Source of the DNA: JBGOUJ01 sp041477005
Lineage (GTDB): Bacteria > Acidobacteriota > Terriglobia > Bryobacterales > JACQDG01
DNA: 12,341 bases
Reading direction: 5' to 3'
Assembly (NCBI GenBank): GCA_041477005.1
Contig: JBGOUJ010000176.1
Span: 1-12,341 of the forward strand
Made by a program: the position numbers and the translations under genes. The notes below the pieces were generated by a model. That model made no database searches. It was not told the DNA's origin and worked only from the letters and a program-made list of their open reading frames with translations. Shown piece after piece: positions 5,839 to 12,093 of this stretch; the stretch's first letter is position 1; every line of letters begins with the position of its first letter.

Positions 5839-7241
5839 GTCGGGGACGCATATTGGTGGTGGATGACGACGAAAGCTTGCGGCGGGTGACGCAGGTCCAG
5901 CTCGAGCAGGCCGGCTACCAGGTCGCCGCCGCGGCCGATGGGAACCAGGCTCTGGCTATTCTACAACAGGCGCCGCAAGAGCTCGTGATTACGGACCTGA
6001 AGATGCCGGGGATGTCCGGCCTGGCTCTTCTCAAAAGGATCCGAACCGAATACCCGGAGACGATCGTCGTGATGATCACCGCCTTCGGGACCATCGAGAC
6101 GGCGGTGGAAGCCATGAAGGCGGGCGCGTATGACTACATTACCAAGCCCGTGCAGCAGGACGAGCTGAAAATCGTCGTGAACCGGGCCTTGGAACACTCA
6201 CACCTGCTCGAAGAAGTCCAGCGCCTGCGCAGCAGCCTGGACGAGAAATATGGTTTTGAGAACATCATCGGGCGTTCCAATGCTCTCCTGTACGTTCTGG
6301 ATCTCGCGGCCCGAGCGGCGCGGGCGGACTCCACCGTGTTGATCCGCGGCGAGACTGGCACTGGGAAGGAGTTGCTAGCCAAAGCGATCCACTTCAACAG
6401 CCGCCGCAAGGACAAGCCCTTCGTGACGATCAACTGTGGGGCGATTCCCAGGGAGTTGCTGGAATCCGAGCTCTTCGGCCATTTGAAGGGGTCGTTTACG
6501 GGCGCGGTTGGCCACAAAAAGGGGCGCGTGGAGATGGCGGACGGGGGAACCCTTTTTCTCGACGAGATCGGCGAAATGCCCCTCGATCTCCAGGTGAAGC
6601 TGCTGCGCCTGATCCAGGAGGGCGAGATCGAGAAAGTCGGCGCCGCCGGCCCCAGCAAGGTGGACGTCCGGACCGTCGCCGCCACCAACCGAAACTTGCA
6701 GGCGATGATAGAGGACGGAACCTTTCGGGAGGACCTGTATTACCGCCTGGCAGTCATCCCGCTGGAGTTGCCGCCCCTGCGGGAACGTGTGGACGACATT
6801 CCGGAGTTGGTCCAACACTTCTTCGTGAAGATCAAAGAGAAACACGGCAAGTCGGATCTGGTGCTGCCGGCCTCGCTGCTGCCCTACTTCAGCGGGTATA
6901 GCTGGCCGGGAAACGTGCGCGAACTGGAGAACGTCGTGGAGCGTCTCATCGTTCTCTCGCAAGGCAAGGAAATCACGTTGAGCGACCTGCCGGAGTTTCT
7001 GCGGCGCGAGCGCCCGCCTCTGGAGGTTCTGCAGTTGGATCTGCCTGCCCACGGCATCAGCCTGGAAGCTGTGGAGAAGCAACTGATCTTACGCGCCCTG
7101 GAAAAGTTCGACTGGAACCAGACTCACGCCGCCAGATACCTGGACCTGAGCCGAAAGACCTTGATTTACCGAATGGAAAAGTACGGGATCCGCAGGGAAC
7201 AATCCCTGGACAACCCGGCATCGGCCGAAGTTCCGGAGTGA
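5835..7241 (+). CDS. NtrC-family sigma-54-dependent response regulator
   Basis: The product has 468 residues in three domains. The receiver domain (~1-120) has acidic residues at 10-12, phospho-acceptor Asp54 in ITDLKMPG and Lys104 in YITKP. The AAA+ domain (~142-370) has Walker A GETGTGKE at 172-179, the sigma-54-contacting loop GSFTGA at 219-224 and Walker B TLFLDEIGEM at 239-248; YYRLAVIPLELPPLRER follows and probably holds the arginine finger. A Fis-type helix-turn-helix closes the protein (NQTHAARYLDLSRKTLIYRM). It should use ATP hydrolysis to open sigma-54 polymerase promoters once phosphorylated by the overlapping upstream kinase. The loop is GSFTGA, not the commonest GAFTGA; Ser there is a conservative change that I expect to be tolerated. 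Two nearby sigma-54-like sites suggest targets in this window. Confidence 0.97.
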   Translation: MSRGRILVVDDDESLRRVTQVQLEQAGYQVAAAADGNQALAILQQAPQELVITDLKMPGMSGLALLKRIRTEYPETIVVMITAFGTIETAVEAMKAGAYDYITKPVQQDELKIVVNRALEHSHLLEEVQRLRSSLDEKYGFENIIGRSNALLYVLDLAARAARADSTVLIRGETGTGKELLAKAIHFNSRRKDKPFVTINCGAIPRELLESELFGHLKGSFTGAVGHKKGRVEMADGGTLFLDEIGEMPLDLQVKLLRLIQEGEIEKVGAAGPSKVDVRTVAATNRNLQAMIEDGTFREDLYYRLAVIPLELPPLRERVDDIPELVQHFFVKIKEKHGKSDLVLPASLLPYFSGYSWPGNVRELENVVERLIVLSQGKEITLSDLPEFLRRERPPLEVLQLDLPAHGISLEAVEKQLILRALEKFDWNQTHAARYLDLSRKTLIYRMEKYGIRREQSLDNPASAEVPE

Positions 7242-7553
7242 AGGGGCCTGCGTGAACCGTCGCAAACTCACAAACGCGACTTTCACAATCCGCTTTGACC
7301 GGATGGCGCTGCACAAGCTTCCGCCGCAAACTCGAAAGCGGCCTCCGCTGGCCTATCGCAACTCTTGTTGCAGCGCCGGCAGTGCTCGTCCTGTTGCTGC
7401 TGACTGACGTCTCTTGGGCGAATGAGCTGCCCACGGCACCAGATAGACCCTCAGGCACTCCCTGCACCAGTAGGTCGACCCGCCTGCGTAGGCCACCCCC
7501 GAGTGCATCCACACACACCACCACCGCTGAAACTGTCGAAACAACATTTTCAT
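7242..7553. other. Stretch with no supported gene after the regulator
   Basis: A plus-strand frame opening at 7295 contains one hydrophobic run (PIATLVAAPAVLVLLLLT) followed by low-complexity Thr/Arg/Pro sequence. It has no ribosome site and overlaps the oxidoreductase relic on the other strand, so I do not call it. I see no terminator with a T-run after the regulator stop. Confidence 0.4.
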
Positions 7554-7841
7554 TTAACGCCTCCCAAGATCGAGTTCGTCCAGGGGGGAATGTAAAGCTA
7601 CCACTTCGAGATTCCGAGCGGGGCAGTAGAGCGCACCCGCCCGCGCGGCGTGGCACGGACACTCACGCTGCTCGGGGTTGAGCCCCAGATATTCGGCTGC
7701 TTCGCCGACCAGTGGTCTCACACTCTCCATGGGCGAGGAGATCAGGTGGATCGCAATCACCTCGTTGACCTTGTGGGCCACGTACGCCGCCGATTCGTTT
7801 CCATCAATCGCCACTCTGGCCATGGGCAGCACCGCTCTCAT
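7554..7841 (-). pseudogene. N-terminal fragment of a pyruvate:ferredoxin oxidoreductase-like protein
   Basis: The frame encodes 95 residues. From Met7, MARVAIDGNESAAYVAHKVN followed by EVIAIHLISSPMES resembles the N-terminus of 2-oxoacid:ferredoxin/flavodoxin oxidoreductases, where an xIDGNEAAAxVAYxxNEVIAIYPITPSSPMGE-type sequence binds the thiamine diphosphate end of the substrate. Here the YPITPSSPM part is damaged (HLISSPM, two residues short) and recognisable homology ends within ~55 residues; intact enzymes exceed 1,000 residues. The rest of the frame (ECPCHAARAGALYCPARNL and on) matches nothing I know. It is best read as a degraded relic. A small functional ORF cannot be strictly excluded. 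Confidence 0.6.
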
Positions 7842-8344
7842 TCACGCCAACTCCCCATTTGAGGCTGCACTTTCCCGGCCAAGTGCCGATGGAAAATCGG
7901 ACGGGTCGCAAAGTTAGCTCGGCGAGGGAGTTAGCTTGAGTCACGGTAGCTGGCTGCGGCCGGGCGTGATGGGATGGCGAAGAACGTTCTCATGGGAGGG
8001 CCTCCTTGGCTTCAGCCCTCCCTCGCGCTGAATCTCCGGGCGCCATGTGCCGTGCAGGCCGATCGTCTCTGTTGAGTCTATCTGGCGCGTTCAGAGGGAG
8101 CTCGGCCATTCCGCAACCATTTATCACAATCGACTTGCCAAGACGGATCGTAAAACCGGATCGAAGCTGTCGTCACTCGCGCCGGGGTGCGCCACCGGCC
8201 GGAATCCAAGCTCCGCATCCCCTTACGCCTGAAAAGAGCCATCGGTGCCGGTTTTGAGGCACCAGCAGCTACCGCGGATACCACGCCTGGCCGCGACAGG
8301 TTTTGGCAATGGCCTGCGTTTCGGCCTGGTTCTATGGCGATTCA
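7842..8344. other. Long gene-free stretch upstream of the DUF302-like gene
   Basis: About 500 bases hold no convincing gene. An 8-base direct repeat, AGTTAGCT, occurs at 7912-7919 and 7929-7936. A perfect inverted repeat, GGGAGGGC at 7994-8001 and GCCCTCCC at 8015-8022, could form a hairpin with a 13-base loop but has no T-run. A short frame near 8047-8232 reads IWRVQRELGHSATIYHNRLA, faintly like the C-terminus of a tyrosine recombinase but missing the catalytic arrangement. Confidence 0.45.
7994..8022. repeat. Perfect 8-base inverted repeat
   Basis: The arms GGGAGGGC and GCCCTCCC enclose 13 bases. The GC-rich stem would be stable in RNA on either strand. No T-run follows on either side, so an ordinary intrinsic terminator is unlikely; a structural or protein-binding role is possible. 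Confidence 0.45.
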
Positions 8345-8359
8345 CAGCCGTGACGGCTG
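8345..8359. promoter_or_regulatory. Palindrome, possible activator binding site
   Basis: CAGCCGTGACGGCTG is a perfect dyad of two 7-base arms around one central base. It lies 31 bases before the sigma-54-like -24 element. Fis-type helix-turn-helix dimers of NtrC-class activators bind such dyads, so it may be the upstream activator site. That is an inference from position and symmetry. Confidence 0.4.
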
Positions 8360-8389
8360 GGAGGCAAGCGGCAGCCGGAACAGATGAAA

Positions 8390-8406
8390 TTGGCGGGGGA
8401 ATTGCT
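8390..8406 (+). promoter_or_regulatory. Candidate sigma-54 promoter for the DUF302-like gene
   Basis: The sequence TTGGCGGGGGAATTGCT fits YTGGCACGRNNNTTGCW at TTGGC (-24) and TTGCT (-12), with exactly ten bases between the invariant GG and GC. AC after TTGGC is replaced by GG. Transcription would start near 8416-8418, 25-27 bases before the ATG at 8443. It is a better match than the element near the dksA-like gene and has a palindrome just upstream. Confidence 0.5.
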
Positions 8407-8442
8407 TCCAGTACTGTGGGAGACGGAGTGCACGAATCAGTT

Positions 8443-8865
8443 ATGACCGGCGAGCCAGCAACGATCCTCTACGTGCTCGCGGACCACTACGAGACAGCAC
8501 TAAAGCTGGTCCGGGAGGCCCTGGCTAAGGAGGGATTGGAAATTCCACTGGAACTCGACGTCTCCCGCAGGATCCGGCGGGAGCTTGGTATCGATCTGGC
8601 GCCGTGCAGGGTTCTTTTTGTTGACTGCCCTTACTTGCTGCTGGAAGCCATGACACTCGATGCAGCGGCAGCAGTCTTCCTGCCCCTGCGTGTTGTCGTG
8701 TCAGCACACAGATCACAGACATTTGTGCATTTGCTCAGTCCGGCCAGCAGTCGCGATGCCGGTTTGCCGGTTGGGTTGAAGCTTCCGATCAGCAGGCTGC
8801 ACGCCCGACTCTCCCATGTGCTGGAGAGAATGGGCGTGCGGCAGGCAGTCTATCAAGCGGCTTAG
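8443..8865 (+). CDS. DUF302-like protein
   Basis: The product has 140 residues with no signal peptide. Residues ~9-95 resemble the DUF302 fold: KLVREALAKEGLEIPLELDV, then a charged helix with RRELGIDLAPCRVLFVDCPY, then a hydrophobic strand ending FLPLRVVV. This matches the family order of a helix, an EIDV-type strand, a kK-LGvd--py-ilgacnP segment and an LPcnVvv strand. DUF302 proteins are small, of unknown biochemical role, and often lie near stress, redox or metal genes. The C-terminal ~45 residues are family-atypical. The ATG at 8443 has GGAG 14 bases upstream; a GTG at 8428 has GGGAG at better spacing and would add five residues, but would leave only ~12 bases of leader from the proposed promoter. 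The gene stands alone behind the sigma-54-like element, making it a likely target of the nearby regulator. Confidence 0.72.
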   Translation: MTGEPATILYVLADHYETALKLVREALAKEGLEIPLELDVSRRIRRELGIDLAPCRVLFVDCPYLLLEAMTLDAAAAVFLPLRVVVSAHRSQTFVHLLSPASSRDAGLPVGLKLPISRLHARLSHVLERMGVRQAVYQAA

Positions 8866-8987
8866 GTATCCGCTAGTGTTGGGTGAGGGCAGCGATGGAT
8901 CGCGTGACTATCCTAGTAATCGGTTGCCGAAGAACCAAGGCTTGGCTTCTGTAAACGCGGCGCGGCAGCCGCAAAGGAGGGAATCTT

Positions 8988-9464
8988 ATGAAAGCCTTAA
9001 TGATGATTGCAGCGGCTTTGATCACAACAGCGGTATGGCCGTCAGGCAACGAGGCCGGGCGAGTGAGGATGCCGGTCGCTTCGAGCTCCGTGGTGGAGAT
9101 GCGCGGCAAGATTCTCTCCACCAGCCTGGATCCCGGCCAATGCCCACCGGCCATGAAGGTGCAACCAGAGGGATCGGCCGCCGTGACGGTGTTGCTTCGG
9201 TGTGTACGCTGCATGCGGGAGCAGAACTTCAGCCCCAAGGTGGGAGAGGTTGCGGAGGTCAAAGGATACAGCGTGACGAAGGAAAAGGCAAAAGGGGAGA
9301 TCCTCGCTGTTTCCGTCAGGCTTCCGGAGAGCGATCAAACGTTACTACTCCGGGATGGAGCTGGCTGTCCTGAGTGCGGGTTGGGCTGCGGGCACCACGG
9401 ATCGCGACATGCATCGTCGGACACTTGCTGTGGCTCGTGCGATCACCGGCAGTGCCGTCGATAG
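8988..9464 (+). CDS. Exported small protein with a Cys/His-rich tail
   Basis: The product has 158 residues. The start is firm: AAAGGAGGG ends about 8 bases before the ATG, and the protein opens with a short hydrophobic leader (MKALMMIAAALITTAVW), so export is likely. The middle (~37-123) alternates strand-like segments (GKILSTSLDPG, AAVTVLLRCVRCM, VGEVAEVKGYSVT, GEILAVSVRL, TLLLRDGAG), a pattern I associate with small OB-fold-like secreted proteins, though I cannot name the family. The last ~32 residues are extraordinary: Cys127, 130, 134, 147, 148, 151 and 156 with His136, 137, 141 and 153. A further CxxC lies at 72-75. This looks able to bind metal or form several disulfides. A late frameshift creating an accidental tail is an alternative. 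The gene lies in a same-strand run of mostly exported proteins. Confidence 0.72.
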   Translation: MKALMMIAAALITTAVWPSGNEAGRVRMPVASSSVVEMRGKILSTSLDPGQCPPAMKVQPEGSAAVTVLLRCVRCMREQNFSPKVGEVAEVKGYSVTKEKAKGEILAVSVRLPESDQTLLLRDGAGCPECGLGCGHHGSRHASSDTCCGSCDHRQCRR

Positions 9465-9493
9465 ACGGCCAGGCGCCGTTTCTTATGCTTTAC

Positions 9494-9514
9494 CCAGCAC
9501 AATTTCCGTGCTGG
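9494..9514. repeat. Perfect hairpin in the leader of the small RsbRD-N-like gene
   Basis: CCAGCAC at 9494-9500 and GTGCTGG at 9508-9514 pair perfectly around a 7-base loop. It ends about 20 bases before the AGGAGGTGA ribosome site of the next gene. No T-run follows, so it is more likely a leader structure or operator than a terminator. Confidence 0.5.
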
Positions 9515-9543
9515 CGCAGGACGGCACTCCCAGGAGGTGAGCT

Positions 9544-9726
9544 ATGCTCTCCCACAAACTGGTTGAAAAGATCGAGTGCCACTGCGAAGTAATCCTGGCA
9601 GGCGTGATCGTCCAGGTTCGCCAGGATCCGGTGTTGAAGCACATGGGAACAGACCCGCAATGGGAGCTGCAGAAATCAAGAGAGTGGTCTGCCAATTGCA
9701 CTCACGTTGGTGGACACAGAAAATAA
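9544..9726 (+). CDS. Small protein resembling a truncated RsbRD N-terminal domain
   Basis: The product has 60 residues. AGGAGGTGA just upstream of the ATG is one of the best ribosome sites in the window, so translation is likely. The segment LVEKIECHCEVILAGVIVQV followed by RQDPVLKHMGTDPQWEL resembles the opening of an RsbRD-N-type helical domain, where LV-LIE-H---L---V---RRDP-LPHL--LP--EL is a recurring pattern in stress-signalling and sensor proteins. The usual domain is over 100 residues. Here similarity stops near residue 50 and the last ~10 residues look arbitrary. It is either a truncated, decaying gene that kept its start or a genuine mini-protein. The stop lies 31 bases before the next gene's start. 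Confidence 0.55.
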   Translation: MLSHKLVEKIECHCEVILAGVIVQVRQDPVLKHMGTDPQWELQKSREWSANCTHVGGHRK

Positions 9727-9757
9727 GAACAGAAGGTTGAAGAAAAAGGAGAAGGAG

Positions 9758-10138
9758 ATGAGTATGTTAAAGACCATTACCATGGTATTGTGCTGTGCCC
9801 TGCTCTTTGCCATCTTTCCGGCTCGAGCAGATCAGCAAGACAAAAAGACAATCATGACCTTCAGTCAGGCCGTCGAGATCCCGGGCGTGGTTCTGCCGGC
9901 GGGAACATACGTCTTCAAGCTGGCCGACTCGTCCGCGAACCGGCACATCGTCCAGGTGTTTAACGAGGACCAGACTGAAATTCACGCCACCCTTCTGGCA
10001 ATAGCGAACTACCGGCTGGACCCGCCCGAGGAGACGGTGGTGGAATTTGAGGAGCGGGCGGAGGGCTCGCCACGGGCGATCCATGCCTGGTTCTATCCGG
10101 GAGAGAGCTACGGTTGGGAGTTCGTCTATCCGGAGTAG
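9758..10138 (+). CDS. Small secreted protein of an acidobacterial-type family
   Basis: The product has 126 residues. A signal peptide (MLKTITMVLCCALLFAIFPA, cleaved after ARA) precedes a compact beta-rich domain. The pattern TFSQAVEIPGVVLPAGTYVF, then HIVQVFNEDQTEIHATLLAI, then AWFYPGESYGWEFVYP is one I associate with short hypothetical proteins abundant in Acidobacteriota. Their function is unknown; they are probably periplasmic or surface proteins. GGAGAAGGAG gives a good ribosome site for the ATG at 9758 and also for a second ATG six bases on, so the first two residues are uncertain. An in-frame GTG at 9754 region or the TTG/GTG starts further upstream are less likely because they would put a Lys-rich extension before the signal peptide. 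The gene follows the RsbRD-N-like mini-gene closely and may share its transcript. Confidence 0.85.
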   Translation: MSMLKTITMVLCCALLFAIFPARADQQDKKTIMTFSQAVEIPGVVLPAGTYVFKLADSSANRHIVQVFNEDQTEIHATLLAIANYRLDPPEETVVEFEERAEGSPRAIHAWFYPGESYGWEFVYPE

Positions 10139-10142
10139 GGCC

Positions 10143-10262
10143 ATGCGACTGGCCCAGGCTACGCACCAGGTGGTTCTCTCCGCTGAGCTGAAACCCACGG
10201 TGCGACCGGAGGCGCTGAGGCAGGCCCGCGTAGCGGTTACGCCGGAGCAGAAGAGAAGTTGA
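10143..10262 (+). CDS. Possible 39-residue protein of unknown function
   Basis: An ATG four bases after the stop of the secreted-protein gene opens a 39-residue frame (MRLAQATHQVVLSAELKPTV and on). GGAG and AGGG lie 6-12 bases upstream, so coupled translation is possible. No domain is recognisable and the length is easily reached by chance, so it is listed only as a candidate. Confidence 0.25.
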   Translation: MRLAQATHQVVLSAELKPTVRPEALRQARVAVTPEQKRS

Positions 10263-10378
10263 GGTCGCGCCGATGCAATCGAAGCCGACTAACACACGTG
10301 CAACTGCTCCGGCGCCGCTCGTAGAAGGGGCGATCTTGTTCGAACGCTCCATGTGCGCCACCGCCATCGGCATGCGAG

Positions 10379-10425
10379 AGGGCCGCCTGGCGGTTGTCCC
10401 CCAAACGACCGGTGGCCCTAGGAGG
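10379..10425 (+). promoter_or_regulatory. Leader hairpin abutting the M48 protease ribosome site
   Basis: AGGGCCGCC at 10379-10387 pairs with GGTGGCCCT at 10411-10419 (nine pairs, one G-U). Inside it GGTTGT at 10392-10397 pairs with ACGACC at 10405-10410 (six pairs, one G-U) around the loop CCCCCAA, with a 4-base bulge on the left. The stem ends directly against the Shine-Dalgarno AGGAGG at 10420-10425, which is followed 6 bases later by the GTG start. Such placement can govern ribosome access. The C-rich loop could itself pair with AGGAGG in an alternative fold. There is no T-run, so it is not an ordinary terminator. Confidence 0.5.
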
Positions 10426-10431
10426 CACCTC

Positions 10432-11424
10432 GTGAACTACTCCATCCGCTTGATACTCACAACCGCACTGTGCGTGATTGCGATGACGCCACTGGCCGCA
10501 CAATCCAAGGACAAGAAGAGCGACCCGGAGCAGATTGGTAACCGCGACGTCGGCAAAGGAGTCAACTTCTATTCTCTGGAGCGGGAGATCGCTCTCGGAA
10601 AGCAGTTGGCCCAGGAAATCGAGCGCCAGGCCAAGTTTGTCGATGCAGCCATTCCAGCGGAGTACGTCAACCGACTCGCTCAAAATCTTGCCCGGAATTC
10701 CGATATCAAGGTTCCGGTTACCGCCAAGCTGATCGACAGCAGCGAAGTCAATGCCTTCGCGCTACCTGGGGGCTTTCTCTTTGTCAACTCGGGTCTGGTT
10801 CTGAAAGCGGATACGGAGGCAGAGTTGGCCGGAGCCATGGCTCATGAGATAGCCCACGTCGCTGCGCGCCACGGAACCCGCCAGGCATCGCGTGGTCACG
10901 TGATTGACCTGGCCAGTCTGCCGCTCATTTTCCTTGGGGGTTGGCCGGGGTTTGCGGTCAGGCAGGGCGCCGGGCTGGCCATTCCGCTCACATTTCTGAA
11001 GTTCTCGCGCGGCTTCGAACGAGAGGCGGATCTCCTGGGCCTCCAGTACATCTACAAGACCGGCTATGACCCTACCGCCTTCATCGACTTTTTCGAGCGA
11101 ATGGAAGCCATGGAAAAGAAAAAGCCCGGGACGGTATCAGAGTTGTTTCGCTCTCACCCAAACATGGCTACCCGAATTCAATTCATCCAAAAGAATGTGC
11201 AGGAACTGCTCTCGCGACAGCCGCAGTATGTGATCACCACGTCTGAGTTCCAAGAGGTCAAGCAGCAGTTGACGCTCATGGCTAATGCGCGAAGAGCTAC
11301 TCCGGAGAAATCAGGCCCTACCCTGCGGCGGCCGGTCGGCAGCACTCAGACGCCAAGGGATGGCAGCGAGAGCACCACGCCCGATCAGGATGAGCGTCCC
11401 ACTTTGAAACGGCGCAATCCCTGA
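10432..11424 (+). CDS. M48-family exported zinc metalloprotease
   Basis: From the GTG at 10432 the product has 330 residues, beginning with a signal peptide (NYSIRLILTTALCVIAMTPL, then AAQS). The zinc motif HEIAHVAARH holds His138, Glu139 and His142, and Glu198 in RGFEREADLLG is the expected third ligand of the gluzincin M48 fold. NAFALPGGFLFVNSGL is the conserved strand segment ahead of the active site, and FRSHPNMATRI is the family's SHP motif. A hydrophobic stretch at ~157-188 may lie against the membrane, as in BepA-like proteins. Relatives degrade misfolded outer-membrane or periplasmic proteins. The C-terminal ~50 residues are polar and probably disordered; there is no TPR domain, unlike BepA. 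An in-frame ATG at 10273 exists, but AGGAGG six bases before the GTG and the signal peptide directly after it decide the start. A structured leader precedes it. Confidence 0.94.
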   Translation: MNYSIRLILTTALCVIAMTPLAAQSKDKKSDPEQIGNRDVGKGVNFYSLEREIALGKQLAQEIERQAKFVDAAIPAEYVNRLAQNLARNSDIKVPVTAKLIDSSEVNAFALPGGFLFVNSGLVLKADTEAELAGAMAHEIAHVAARHGTRQASRGHVIDLASLPLIFLGGWPGFAVRQGAGLAIPLTFLKFSRGFEREADLLGLQYIYKTGYDPTAFIDFFERMEAMEKKKPGTVSELFRSHPNMATRIQFIQKNVQELLSRQPQYVITTSEFQEVKQQLTLMANARRATPEKSGPTLRRPVGSTQTPRDGSESTTPDQDERPTLKRRNP

Positions 11425-11726
11425 GGCACCGCGAGGTCCGGATCTTGGGATCGTCCGATGGTGTCCGTTGTGGTCCAGCCGAAATTGGATGTGCTTCAAA
11501 GCGGACATATCGAGACACGGTCACCATCACGGGCGCCGCCAATCACTGTACGGAGCGTTGCTGCGGAAGATGAACCTGAAGCGGTCGGGGCTCCCTCTTG
11601 CTGCTTCGACTTGAAGGACTATGGACGCTTCCCATTGACGCCATGGGGATCTTTCGGCAACATACACCCCTATCTCGCTTTGGCAATCGGACTCCGAGAG
11701 GGCGTGGGCACGGAGTCACGATCGCG
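11425..11726. other. Gene-free stretch between the protease and the repeat
   Basis: No frame on either strand resembles a protein I know, and there is no terminator with a T-run after the protease stop. The sequence changes abruptly into the metzincin repeat at 11727. Confidence 0.5.
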
Positions 11727-12092
11727 GAATTTTGCGTCCAGATTGACCACCTGGATCGTGCGGTGGGCGCGAGCGGCGCTCGATACGATTTCGACGTTGA
11801 GGTGGCAATAGACGTTGGGGCGGATCTTCTTGCTCCCGGTCTTAATGTCCAACGAGAGAAAAATCGGCCGGAGGAAGGAGCCAGAATTTGTCGTTCCACA
11901 TGTTGCATTGCTTTTTGAATCCCTGTACGAAGCGCTGCCACTCGGAATGATTCCAGGGGCCCACATGAAGGCCGACTTGTCGAAGTCGAAGAAGGTCCAA
12001 GCCCTGAGATGGGCCGGGGGCATGAACTTGTCGAGGAAAATCCTCAGGTTCAGTTGCAGCATGTGGTTCAGGGCGGCGCCTTGACTCACTTT
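11727..12092 (-). pseudogene. Truncated metzincin-like metallopeptidase copy
   Basis: This matches codons ~36-155 of the intact gene at 1796-2749. Shared stretches include LNLRIFLDKFMPPAHL, SLDIKTGSKKIRPNVYCHLN and EIVSSAARAHRTIQVVN. A one-base loss near 11965 and a one-base gain near 11857 put the intervening ~35 residues in the wrong frame and then restore it. Homology ends after NLDAKF, so the zinc-motif half is absent. On the upstream side the start codon, ribosome site and first ~35 codons are deleted and the remaining gene is joined directly to upstream sequence. It cannot encode a protease. Confidence 0.88.
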
Positions 12093-12093
12093 T
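11727..12093. repeat. Direct repeat, left block, copy B
   Basis: This is the second copy of 2279-2646, same orientation, about 94% identical by eye. It forms the pseudogene described at 11727-12092. It abuts the right block without the ~205 bases that separate the two blocks in copy A. Confidence 0.9.

Noticed and set aside
7295..7681. 128-residue plus-strand frame with one hydrophobic segment
   Set aside because: No ribosome site, low-complexity Thr/Arg/Pro composition after the hydrophobic run, and overlap with the oxidoreductase relic on the other strand.
8047..8232. Possible tyrosine-recombinase C-terminus (VQRELGHSATIYHNRLA)
   Set aside because: The LGH-like and Tyr positions suggest an integrase, but spacing is wrong, the upstream catalytic residues are absent and the frame is only 61 codons. 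No attachment sites were seen.
9512..9528. Possible sigma-54 promoter before the RsbRD-N-like mini-gene
   Set aside because: CTGGC is followed by a GC one base too close; spacing between the GG and GC is critical for sigma-54, so it is probably non-functional.
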